Shown: positions 38,267 through 51,654 of the stretch, in pieces
Position numbering within the stretch: the first letter of the stretch is position 1
Layout: every line of letters starts with the position of its first letter
NCBI RefSeq assembly: GCF_041146795.1
Contig: NC_135180.1
Location: 38,236,794-38,300,793 of the forward strand
Direction of reading: 5' to 3'
Source: Maylandia zebra
Taxonomy: Eukaryota > Chordata > Actinopteri > Cichliformes > Cichlidae
DNA length: 64,000 nucleotides
Made by a program: the position numbers and the translations under genes
Notes under the pieces: model-generated
Database searches by the model: none
Told to the model about the DNA's origin: nothing
What the model saw: only the letters and a program-made list of their open reading frames with translations

Positions 38267-41200
38267 ATGGCGAGCTTCACGGGTCCGGGACTCTGGTGCT
38301 GGGCTCTGGTCCTGCTGATGCTGGCGGAAGCGAGCTGGCCGGTGGCGGCCGTGTCGGAACCGGGGAAGTGGGACCTGGACATCAATAACGTGAGTTTCCT
38401 GCTCGTACCTCCCGCTGTGATTCTGTGATGGTTCGTTTAGGTTCTGTGATGGACGGGTTGGAGCGGAGAGGAGCTTTGAGCAGATAAAACGTGTTTCAGC
38501 TGCGAAGCAGCCGCTAAAATACCGCTCTGTTTGCCCTGCGCCATAATCGTTACGCCGCTAACGGCTAACGTTAGCTAAAGTGAAAGTATTCAAGTGGCGC
38601 GTCACTCAACACGAACGATCCTGTGATAACCAGCTGCGCCATGAAGACGTTTGATATCAATAAAATCACCAGTTACTCGCGTATATGTGAAACAGGCCGA
38701 TACCAGCCGCTCGTCTGGTGCTGAAGCCTTGTTTAAAGATTCTGCTGAGAAATCCGTTGGGCATCTTTCTTTGCCTTTAGACAATAATTCTGATGGCAAA
38801 AGAGCCAAACGGGACAGGCAAAAAAAATACTGCTGAGAGGACAGAAGGAGTACTTTGAGTTATCGTGAATGAAGAGAGACTGGAGGACAGTTGGTGAATC
38901 AGGAAGAGGATTGGTAAGAAAGACAGTGACGGCAGCTTTGAAGACTGCAAGTGGACGCTTCAGATGACACACGTGGAGGCCAGCAGGCTTTTTAACCGGA
39001 CTGTTCAACACAGTCCTGTAGGATGAGAAGATGCCTGAGCAATGCAGAAGCGGTGCTGGTACTTTTCAAGGACAAGCGCGATGTACAGAGCTGCAGTAAC
39101 TACAGTGGAATACAGCTGATGAGCAAACCAATAAAAAGTGTGGGAAAGAGTCGTGAGCAGGTTAAAGAGAGGTGATAATCAGCGAGCAGCAGTATGGCTT
39201 CATGCTGAGAAACAGCTCCACACATGTGATGTTTGAGTCTGTGGAGCCAGAAAAGCAGATGCAGAAGACCTGAATGAGGAGGTGAGAGAAGTATGAGAGG
39301 GTGTTGGACATGTCTGAGGAGACGAAGTTTTGTGTGTCTTAAAGGAAACAATATCTGCTGATAGATCAGATTTTTAATCGCTGTGGGTCTGAGATCCTGC
39401 ATTGGTTGGGCTGTAAGCACAGTCTGTCCACCTGTTACATGCATTAGTCTGCAGAAGACTGTAAAGCTGTGACTGTGCACTGGAAACCCAGACTTACAGT
39501 ATGAAGGTTAATGATAAACCAGAGTCATCAATGCTGCGGGTTAAATATCAAAGCTGATGCACAAAGACAGCACTGTCAGGGCTCGCAAAATCGCTAGCCC
39601 GACGTCCCGGCCTATCATAGGAAAATGTCAGTGCTTTTGCATTCTTTGGAAAATGTATCTGAGTAATTATGTCATTGGCATGGGTGAGCCACTGTCACTA
39701 TGTGACATATTGAAATCGCGTTTGAATTTGCGCTTGTTTTTTGCTTTCACTTTGCGATTGCGCGAACGGCGTGTAGAGAGCGACAGCACTGATCTGTGAG
39801 TGACGATTAATTGTGCACCAATTCCTCTGACATCGTCTTATCACTCATTAGCTTACTACGCAAACATGACAAGTGAAATCTCCCGCAGCTTAAACATGTG
39901 AGAGGTTGATCGCGCAGAGAATCGCTGAGCTTATGTGAGTACGTGTGTAAAAGCATCAGGATATTAATTGTAGTTCTGCTGAGCCAAATAAGACAGGTCA
40001 GGGTGAAGAAGTGACAGCCAAAGAAAAGCTTACCACAAAACGGAAAAGTTATGACAAATCAGACTATAAGGCAAAAAGAAAGTGCAGCTTTATGGTTTCA
40101 TGGACAAAATAATTTCTGTGGCTGGAACATGACGAGCTAAATAACATGATGTTCTGCAGGTGTGTTGTGAGTCGACAAGCGCCTTTGTTACTGGGACCAG
40201 TAATTTTAAGAAAGACCCCATTAGAACCCATGACAAATGCATTATTGCCCAGTCTGCAGTATCTTTCCCAGAACGAACAGCAATTGCAAAAAACATTCTA
40301 AAAATGAACCGAGCACAAGAAGAAGTCCTGACAAAGCTGTTTAGAGCCGCGTGCTGTGTAGCAAAGAGTGACCTACCACTGGCCAGATTTAGCAAACTTC
40401 AAAAAGCAAACGTCCTAGATGTTGGTTCCACTTGCCTCTTACCAGTGACTCCAGTGGAAATGTCAGATTCATGTCCTACGCAGTTCTTACAAGTTCATAG
40501 AAATTTCTGTTCAATGAGAGCCAAGTATTTGAGTTGATGATTGTCATTTTTATACAGTTGTTGTGATTTATATTGTAACAATTTTTTGATTAATTTTTGT
40601 TTCTGTTACAACGGAAACAAAACATAAAAAAATGCTCTTTTTTTATTCGGGCTACTTGAATTTATTTTTACCAAAAACTGCAGAGTGCCGGCCCAAAGGG
40701 CTGCCAGGGATTTAGAAATTTTGCGAGCCTTGACACTGTACCACTGTTTTTAATCTGCACAACCAGCAGTGGTGTGGAATTAAATACACAAAGTTCCCGA
40801 ACACTGTAAGCCACCTTTCCAAAAACAGGAACATGAACCACTGATGTTGTTATCAACTGCCAAAGCGAAGGCCTCAGATCATCGGTTAACACAGAGTAAC
40901 ACGATAACAGGCATCTCCCAGCTCAGGGGCTGAAATTTGTATTTCCTTTAATGCTTCACACACGGGGCTGCAAATGAGTGTTTTTAGGAGTATAGCGAAA
41001 TAGTTTTATCACAGTCCTGGTGATTTTCCTTTGGTGGAACTTGTATGCAGAAAAACCCTGAATTTATTCACTTTCGGGAGGGACCACGGCTAGATGGAGG
41101 GCACTGTGTTTGTGTGGGCAGCTGGAAATATCGGACTGGGACCGCTTACAAACAATAAGCCTGCAGGTTACAGGCTTTAGTCTCCCAGGAGATGAGTAAA

Positions 41201-44200
41201 GATCATAATTAATCAACACATTTTACAAGTCATGTAAAAACAAAGCCCACCTTGTGTTAGCTGTGAGGTTTTTCACATCAGAACAGAATGAAACAGATAT
41301 CTGGTCCTGACCAAGTGATCAAAGTGTTTAAAAGCCACAGAATATAAAAATGCATGAATGATTGCTGGTCAGGGTCTCTACATGTTAGTATTTATGAAGG
41401 GTATGTTGTGACTTATCTTCACAGTTACAGCAGTCGCTCGCTATAACGCGGTTCACCTTTCGCGGTCTCGCTGATTTTATTTTAGTGCAGTTTTGCATGC
41501 TTGTTTTTTTTTTAAAGCGCATTGTGTTGTGCGTCCCGATCGGCTGTAGATCGTTGTCGATCTCCTCCGTGCCGTCTCTCCTGTACAGTACATCAATCAC
41601 CAGCAGTGTGACTCTGTAGTGCTGTACTGTAAGTTTGTAAGTTTTCTCCCCGACAAACACGACAACGTCCACGAAACACACGGAGACGTCTGTTAGCCAC
41701 CAGCTCGTAGCTAGCTCAGGTTCAAGCCTCACTAGAGCCGGCGAGAACAGCGACATCCCGGCACATGGTTTTCAGATCTGTGCCTACTCAAACATGATAT
41801 AGAAGTCACTTAGATAACTTAAAAATATTATTGTTTGGCTGAGATTAAAGTTCTAATTTTCACACAGCTGAATAAACGTCAAACAGAAAACTGATTAAAC
41901 AGAAGTGTGAGACGGTCGAGAGTTTACTCCTGTGTCCTGTTATATTTAGATAGAAAGAACAGACGGACAAATTTATTAAACTCCACCGAGACAATCTGCA
42001 AATGTCATTAAAAGTTTAATAAACCATCATCTTGTCTTTATTGTTAGTTAGCACAGACCTTAAACACTTAAAGCTGTAAGCTAATGATAGTTATATAAGA
42101 CCAGATGCTGCTGGTGCAATAAGCTGTACGTCCAATGGATGATGATCTGACTAGTCGACTATCAGAATAATCGTTTGTGGCAGCCCTAGTTGTGACTTAA
42201 TTAACTGTCAGAGAATAAAAATGGATTTTCTTTGTTTGTTTCAGGCTGTCCTGAAGGACCACACGTACTTCTTCTACAGTAAAACTCTGTTCAATAACAG
42301 CTTTATCAGTATCAAATGTAAGCAGATGTTTCTTCTTTCTTAAATCTTTATTTTACAGAGTTGGATAATAACGTTTGGGTTTGTCCAAAAAGTCCAGTTT
42401 ATGTTTGCTGTGCAGGCAGAAGCAGAAACTAATGTCTCACATTCTGAAAGAAAAAGCTTACTTAAAGTGGACTTATTAAACTTTATTTTACAGAACATAT
42501 CACGTGTTCATATTAAATGTAGGCAGACACTTTCAGGTTTACCTGTGTGTCTGTCTGAGAGGACAGAAGCTCCACCCACCCACTCTTCAAACGTTTTGTT
42601 AATGAAGGATAGCCAATCAGAAGAAAGCTGACTTTGAGCATTGGTTTAGAAACACTGGGTCAGGTTAAAATTATGAAGTGAAATAAAGAAAATAACAAGT
42701 GGAACAGCATTGCGGCCTAGAAGTGAGTTAATTTGGTTTGTTTGTGTGTGCAGTTGTATCAAAAGACTGCACCACCTCTCACCCGATCCTGAACATTTCC
42801 TGGTATCTGAGGAGCTCGCGCTGCAGCGACGAAGTCTTCAACCTGAACGTAAGACGCTCTGCTTTCTTCTCTGGAAACTGCTTATTTGGAGTATTCACTA
42901 CTTCCATGTTTTGGACTTCTGCAAACTTCTACAGATGATCTGAGTATTTTCTTTTAACCTGTAACTTTGTCGCACACAGACGCTCAAAAACACAGAGTCC
43001 GAACATCATTACTGATTAACAGTTAGGGTTGGAAGTTTGTGGACAGTTTTGCCTTTGTGCACTAGCCCGAGTCAGACAGTCACGTGAAGTGCAGACGTTC
43101 AGCTTTAAGGGTTTAACAGATGTATTAACTCCAACCATTATTCATTGAATAATACAAATAACGGGACAGGATCAGTAAGGAGGTGATGTATAACTTGACT
43201 TTTAAAAAAAAAGGATCTTCAATGCACATTTTTTGTGCTTTATTTACGGCTCTGACCACACAGGCTCCAGTTTCTTAACAGCAACACTGATAACACAACA
43301 TCAGCAGTGAGGATGATGTTGTCATATAGCACCAAATCACAACAACAGTCGCCTCAAGGCGCTTTATATTTTAAGGTCGACCCTACAGTAATATGTACAG
43401 AGAAAAACCCACCAATTATATGACCTCCTATCAGCAAGCAGGTTAATGTGGAGTCTGTCCACACACACAGGAACACAGCGAGGAAGCAGAGGTGATCCAA
43501 GCGAGCGGTGCTTGTTCCTCTAGTCACCTTTAAAGCAAAGCACCTGATCCACAAGCTTCAGCGTGAAGGAAGGAGAACTCTGTAGATGCTTCATCCACAC
43601 AGAGAAAAAAGAAGCTGCATTAAAATATGCAGATGAGCTGTAAACTTCTTCTGATATGATAAACTGTCTACGGCAGTGATACCTGCAAGAAGCAGGGGTG
43701 AATCTAAAGGTGGGCATGGGGTGCATAAGACCATATTTCTTTCCAGGATGTCATAACATTCTGACTTAAAGTGAAATTATATATTCTATTAGTTAATTTG
43801 CATTAATATTTTAAAATACAAACACAATGCTTTTTTTGAAGGGCAGTAAAACTTTGGCTCTGCTGCAGACGAGTTGATGCAACACTTCTCCAACAGGAAG
43901 TGTTGCAAACCTCAGAGAATGTTGATATGCTTGAGTTGACACACACACCCCACATATACGTGTAATCTGATGGTCTGCGGGTAAAGACTACAAAGATGGC
44001 GGCCCTTCCCCAAACCTTTGGGCCTCGCTGCGTCTGTCCTCCTTCTGTTTACACTCCACACAGGAGCGTTCCCAAACAATCAGGATTCAGTTTTCACGTT
44101 TCATTTTCTTTTTTCTGTCATCTAGTTGCTTTCCCACTGAATGCAATAACAACAATCACAGTTTTAATTGTTTTTTTAAATTCATAATCCTCGGACTGCT

Positions 44201-47200
44201 ATAAGTGTGACAACACTGAGTCTCGTCTCAGGATCCAACATGTCAAATGATCACATGTGTGCCATCTGCAGGAAGATCTGGCAAAAGGGTACTCCATGTC
44301 CGAGAGCGTCGAGAGAGAAGGAGGAACTGGGTCCTATTCTTCACACACGTATGATACAATCCACTGTGACCATCAGAACCCCAAGGTGAACACACACACG
44401 CACATACAGTGCAAATACTGAATGAAGTGTCTGTGTGGTGATTGAACGCTAAGACGGGCGTGTTTGTTTTATGACTCAGTTCAACCTGAATCAATCGGAG
44501 GCGATACATCCACTGAAACCACTGCAGCAGGCACAGGTGAGCTTTTTCCTTCTGTTCTTCACAATCAAAAAAGCCAAACACCCGAAGCACTACGGCCCTT
44601 TGTCTCGGCAGCTAGCTTCAGCTCTGTGTACTGACTGTACTCCCGGTTTGACCCTTAGAGGTGTGTCTCAGACTGCGCGTGTTTTACATGCTCTGCGTGT
44701 CTGATGAGAATCATCATGGCCGCTTTGCTCACACACCTTTTCTGGTTTGTCCGGTTGGTTTAAGCTGCTGTTTGTATTTCAGCCAAGCACAGGAAACGCT
44801 TCAGGGAGACGAAAGAGAGAGGCTCCAAAGCCACAGGTGAGCACATCATGCACACGCGTTGGGTATTCATATCTTGTGGGGACAAGGATTTTGGTCCCCA
44901 CAAAGATATGAATGCGCATTCACTGAGCATAAAGGGGAGCATGCAGAAAATGTAATTGCATGCCTGCATAAATACACAGTGTCAGACCAACAGTTGAATT
45001 TCAGGGCGTTAATGTGTAAAATAACGAACAGCAGAAGCTGAGATAAGCTCTTTCCACGCTCGTAAAAACAGCTGCTGCTCTCAGCTTCACCCTCCACAGA
45101 TTGTGCACCCTACCTCACGCCCTTTATAACCCCACGCTCCTGTTCCTCATCTAGGATCAGTATGAGAGCTACACTAGTTTGTGCCCCTCTGAGCCTGGGC
45201 TTCTGTCTCCGCCCGGTCTGGAACCAGGGCTCCTTAACATTTAAGGAAATTATGTTGATAATAAATTTAAATAATTGTGGGAGCAGCTGAAAGTACCTTT
45301 ACTTTCTCTGCTGTGGCAGCAAACAAAGCTTTGTGATGTTCTGATTTGTGTGTTTGCTTATCTGTTGTCTTCAGTTAATGGAAGAATAGGAAATGATGTC
45401 ATTGTTGTGCATGTTTTGGACCAAATTACGAAACGCTTCATGGGACGAAGTCGAGTGTTTGAGTCAGTTTAACTAATGTTGTTCTTCTTTGTCTCACAGT
45501 CAGCAAAGACGAACGACACCGTCAAAGATCAAAAACAGGTCAGCTGCTATTCCTGAAAGATTATCTTGTGATCCCAGGACATCCAGGTGGAGGCTTCTTT
45601 AAATTGATGTAAAAGCTGCTGTCTCTCCGCTGTTGCTCAGGCTGGGAATCCTGGTTTCGATGCGGTGGCTCAGAGCTGGGATGACGGACCCTACATGTTC
45701 ATCCTCAAAATCGAAGACAAGAACCAGCAGTCTAGTGCCAAAAATCCATGGAACCTGAAGCGTCAGTGCACGCGCATACATAAAACACAAACACAGACAG
45801 CTGTCTGCATTAGTCTCAGGATTAGTTAACAATCAATGAGATTTACAATTGTAATTAAAATATGTTAAGTCTGTGTCTCATAATGAAATCATTCAAAATC
45901 ACAATAACAGGCTTTTTAAATAAAACATTTCAACCAGCGTGTCAGTGAAGTCTAATCAGAGCGAATTTGAGAAACATCAACTGCAGTTCACCTGGTGTTG
46001 CTGCAGGGGGCGCTCGAGAGCTGGTCCTCAATCAAAGGCGTAAATCAGGGGTGTCCAACTCCAGGCCTCAAGGGCCGGTGTCCTGCAAGTTTTAGATCTC
46101 ACCCTGGGTCAACACTCCTGAATCACATCTAAATCCACATCCTGGATCAAGGACGCATCTAAACCCAGCAGGACACCGGCCCTCGAGGCCTGGAGTTGGA
46201 CACCCCTGGTGTAAATGAAACTAAACTGGTGGAAAACAACCATTTAAACCTGCTTCTGTACAACAAAAGAACATCTTTGATTTGGTTTTTCTCAAATCCA
46301 GCATCCATAACACGTCCAAACTGAAATAAAATGACTTTCATGTCCTTCAGTTTGTTTTAGAGTGAGGCTGATTCTGCCTGTTTTTTTGGGGTTTTGTTTG
46401 TTTGTTTGTTTGTGTTTAAAGCTAGCATTTGCTAAAGGAGGCTGATTGGTCGAGTAGAGGACTATAACATGGAGCTATGTTGAGAGGAGTTGGATGGTCT
46501 GCTCTGATGTTCAGTGAGCAGAGGCTACTTTATATAATGCTTTTAGTCACCGTCTGATACCCACTCTGTTTGCATTTGCAGTCGAGATCAGTATGAAGGG
46601 TCCACATGGCTTTATATCGGCGTCCGAATGGCCTCTAATGATGGTAAGAGCAAACACGTGCACGCAGAGAAATTAAAATGATATTTATTTGCTCTGGTAT
46701 TTAAAATGCAGCAATAAGTCATTTACTTCCTGTCGCTCCTTTCTTCCAGTTCTACATGGTGATGTGCATCGTGTACGTGCTGCTCGCCGTGCTCTGGTTG
46801 GTTCTGTCCGCGTGTTACTGGAGGGACCTGCTCCGGATTCAGTTCTGGATCGGAGGTGTCATCTTCCTGGGCATGTTGGAGAAAGCCGTTTACTATGCCG
46901 AGTTCCAGAGCCTCAGATATGAAGGCGTGTCAGGTAGACAAAGACGCACACAGGTGGTGGCCCACGTGGTTCGTGACAGAGCTGTGATGAATATCCTGTG
47001 TCACGTGTCCTCCTGCAGTCACCGGGGCGGTGGTGTTTGCTGAGGTGCTCTCTGCAGTGAAGAGAACTCTGGCCAGAGTGCTGGTCATCATCGCCAGTCT
47101 GGGATACGGCATCGTCAAGTGAGTTTCACAGCTGTTACTGACGGCTGGCAGGTGCTTTATATGTTTCCACTGTGAGAACCTCCTCTGTAGTAGAAGGAAG

Positions 47201-50200
47201 GACCGACTCTGAGGCTGATGTGTCTGAAAACCTCCAGCTGTGCAGTTAAAAACCCAGCAGCTTAGCTGAAGCCAGTTAGCAGATTTACGAGCCTAGTGCC
47301 GGTAATGTTATGCACCCGTTTGCCACCAGATGGAGCTGTAGCCCAGCATCATCGTAGAAAAATACCATAAATGTTAATTTAGGCCTGGAAATTGTTTTGT
47401 TGTTGTTGCAAAAAAGGTGTACTGGGAAACAAAAATGCTTTTTGTGACATTTTTGTCTGGTGGTGTCCTATGTGATTTTACTAATGTGAAATATGTGCTG
47501 TGGCCAGTGTTGGGTAAGTTACTTTAAAATAGTAACTTAGTTACATTACTAGTTCTCTCAAAAGTAACTCAGTTCAAGTTACTCGTTACTTTCAAAGTAA
47601 CTAGTTACTAGGGAAAGTAACTTTGGTTTTACTCAGACTTCTCCCTTGTTAATGTGTTGCTTCCATAACTTTGCCAGTCTTCTAGCTTGCTTACTTGCCA
47701 CAGTGCACTGTGCCACCTACCAATAGACAGGAAAAGATAATGTGCACATTTCCACGAGAGAAATCCCACGCCTGGACCGTCATTGACTGCTGCCATGATT
47801 CTAGCCTACGTCACAGCGTCATGTGCGCCTTTTACATCCAACACAAAAACTGCAGTCGTGGTGCTTTCGATTGTACTCAGAACTCGGAAATTCTGCCTTC
47901 TGAATAGGAAGATGTAGGCAACACCAGACTGCAGATGAGCTGCATACAGGGCTGGACTGGGACAGAAAATCGTCCCGGGCATTTTGACTAGAGAGCGGCC
48001 CACCAATATAGGAAAAATCATAAAGCCTTTGAATGATAATAAACACTGCTATGACAGTGATGTTCACTGTTCTGATGGTATATATGCATCAATCTATCAA
48101 TCGTTTGTTGTAAGATTCAGATAATTATTTTTTAAAAGCTAGACATTTTAAATGAGAATAAGAAAGAAAAAAGTATTTCTTTGTGCCCACCTTTCCCTGT
48201 TAATGCCCTACCTGGACCCCTGGCAACACTTTGCTAGATCCGCCCCTGCACAGTTACCAGCTGTCAGCTACTTAGAAAAGGATCCTGGTGTTATTTGTCT
48301 CTCAGAAACAGTTCATAACTTCCCTTCAACTCATTCATGTCACCTAAAAGGTAAACCTGTTTCTCCATCACCTGCTCAGCTCTGATGATTCAGTAAGGAC
48401 ATCTCCTGGTTTCATCCTCATGTTTCCCTCTCACCACATATCCAAACCGACATCATGACCAGCAGCTTTACAGCTGTGGCTCCAGCAAACATCAGCTGAT
48501 ACTAGAAATTAATATTAAATAAATTCTAACAACAGCTGATCAAGCTTAAACGTGCTGCTGTTGTTTAGCGCTGGTTTCCTCTTTCGGCGCAAAGTGGGCG
48601 ATAAACAAACAAGAGAGCCGATCAGCTGATCATCGATCAGTTTCATGATTGAAGTAGAAACGGGAGAGGGAGGGGGAGAGGATGAGAGAAGAAGAGGCAG
48701 CTGTGCAGCAAAGACACAGAATAACTCCAGCTTTGTGTCTTTTTCATTGTAGCTGAATTACGGGACAAACTGTTCCTTTTCACCTCAATAAGAAACGCGT
48801 AATATTTTCTCTGAATACCAGACGGGACGGTTGGCAACTCTAATAACTTATGAACAAAATAAAGTTCAACATCAGTAACATCATAGCACCACCCAGCTGT
48901 ATAGAAACTCCGTCATGCTAGCTAGCACGCAGTATGGAAAAAGTCAGAATAACGAAAATAAACTCCACCTAAGCTTGGTTCATATCTGACCCAGAGAGAC
49001 TGCAGGTCATAACTTCTTACCTGAAGTTCAGTTCACACTTGGACCAGCGGCCGCCTCGGGTCTCTTTTCCTTCTGCGTCCCCTTTCCATCATCCACCTGC
49101 TGCCTCCACCACTTGCTAATGTTACTGAATCTGTGGAAGCTCTGCGATGCCACCACACGAAGTAACGAGTAACGAGCCTATCTAAATCCCAGTAACGACT
49201 AACGCGTTCCTGATTTTGGCATAATAACTAGTTACCGTGCTCGTTACCACAATAATAACGTAGTTACTGTAACGCGTTACTTAATAACGCGTTAGTCCCA
49301 ACACTGGCTGTGGCTCCAAAACGTTGGGAAACGCTGTTCTATGTAATCAGAAGTCTTTGGAACCAGAGGAGCCCCCTGCTGGTCTTTAGGGGTGTCACTT
49401 TTCAGCCCTGAAACTACATCTATGAAGTCCTGGATGGGTCCAGAGTGCTTCGTATTATTTTGAATCCTCGACATAAAGGAGAAAGTCTTACCTTTAGTTA
49501 CATAATAATAGGATATAAAAATTGCTTGTGTCGAGTCTCCAGTCAAGTCTCATAAAATAATCAAAACATTTTGCTGACTTTGCTCAAAAATACGATTTCC
49601 TCCCTTTTCTGTTCTGTGCAGCGTCACATGACATTACTTTTAAATGCAGACCGCTGATGCTATCGTCAGTTCTGCTGATCCAACCAGAGGACTGAACGGA
49701 CTCCATTAAAATTTATATCATTCATCAAGGAAAGTTAGAAAACCCAAAAAGAAATGGCGCACAACTCCATCCTCAGATCAGTGCGGCTACCTGATTGGGT
49801 TACAGGTTTTTGTTTGTTTACCTGGCTCAGAATCGATGTCATGTCAAAAGCATACTCTTTGCATTTTTTAAATTTCATTCACTAAACAAAAAAAGTTTGA
49901 TTCCAGCTTTAAACAAGGAGGAAGATAAGAGTCTCTGTAGCAGATCCCAGAACTTGCTTGTGTTTCGCGGTTTAAGGGATAACCGCCATGTTTGCAGATG
50001 GGGAATCCTCCCATAGATTTCTATTAATATCACCACTGTGGAAATGCAGTCAAGCGGCGAACTGAAAGAACTTTGAGATCCACTGAAAGTGTTTCTGATT
50101 CCATCCATCCATCTTCTTCTGCTTATCCGGGACGGGGTCGAGGGCACAGCAGCCTAAGCAGAGAAGCCCAGACCTCCCCTTCCCCAGCCACCTCCTCCAG

Positions 50201-51579
50201 CTTGTGTGGGGGAAGACCAAGGCGTTCCCAGGCCAGCCAAGAGATATAATCTCTCCAGTGTGTCCTGGGTCTGCCTCGGGGCCTCATCCCGGTGGGACAT
50301 GCACGGAACGAGGCACCCAGGAGGCATCTCTGTCAGATGCTCGAAACACCTCAACTGGCTCCTTTTGATGTGAAGGGGCAGTGGCTCTACTCTGAGCCCC
50401 TCCTGGATGGCCGTACTCACCCTATCTCTAAGGGAGAGGCCAGCCACCCTTCAGAGGAAGCTCATTTGCCACTTGTATCGGCAACCTCGTTCTTTCGGTC
50501 ACTGCCCACAGCTCGTGACAATAGTTGAGGGTAGGGACGTAGATCAACCGGGAAATTGAGCATCTGCATCACTGCGGCCGCTGCCCAGTCCGTCTGTCGA
50601 TCTCCCGATCAAGTCTGACTTATTGCCGATATGTGGACCAATCTCTTGCAATAGTTGTATAGGGACTGAATGGCCGTAGCAATGGGCCAGACACCCCATA
50701 CTCCCTGAGCACCCCCCACAGGACCCCCCGAGGGACACGGTCGAATGCCTTCTCCAAGTCCATAAAACACATGTAGATTGGTGGGCAAACTCCCATGCAC
50801 CCGCAAGTATCCTTGTGAGGGTAAAGGGCTGGTCCAGTGATCTATGACCAGGATGAAAACCGCATTGTTCCTCCTGTATCCGAGGTTCGACTAATGGACT
50901 AACTCTCCTTTCCAGCACCCTGGCATAGACTTTCCCAGGGAGGCCGAGGAGTGTGATTCCCCCTGTAGTTGGAATACAACTGGGGTAGCTCAGGAGGTAG
51001 AGCAGGTCATCTGTTGATCGGTTGGTGGTTCGATTCCTGGCTCCTGTCTGCATGCCGAATACACTTGCTCCCCACTTGCTCTCCGATGCATTCATACTCC
51101 TATCAGAGCTTGGTGGCTCCTTCACATCTGGTGTCCACCATTTGGTGCGGGGGTTACCACCACGACAGGCACCAACCACCTTGCGGCCGCAGCTCAGTGC
51201 AGCGGCTTCGACAGTGGAGATGCTGAACATGGTCCATCCGGACTCAATGTCCCCAGTCTCCCTCAGAATGCTGTTGAAGCTGAAGATCTCGCGGACTGGG
51301 CCTCTGCTAGGCGTTACCAACACACCCTCACTATACATTTTAGCGTGACAGGTCTGTCCAGCGCCATCCCTTGCCACCTGATCCAACTCATTTTATATAG
51401 CGGTCATTATCTCCAGGTACAGTTCACACACACAGAGTGACGTTTCTCGTTTCTCTCCCGCAGGCCGAGACTCGGCGCTCTGCTGCACAGAGTCGTTGGC
51501 GTTGGTCTGCTCTACCTGATCTTCTCCATCATCGAGGGACTCTTAAGAGTCAACGCTGTGAGTCCCAAGAGCGCTGCAG

Positions 51580-51654
<75 letters not shown>

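Noticed and set aside
50978-51042. Possible tRNA gene
   Set aside because: A and B boxes are present but the arms do not form a full cloverleaf, and the sequence continues into a SINE body inside a LINE.
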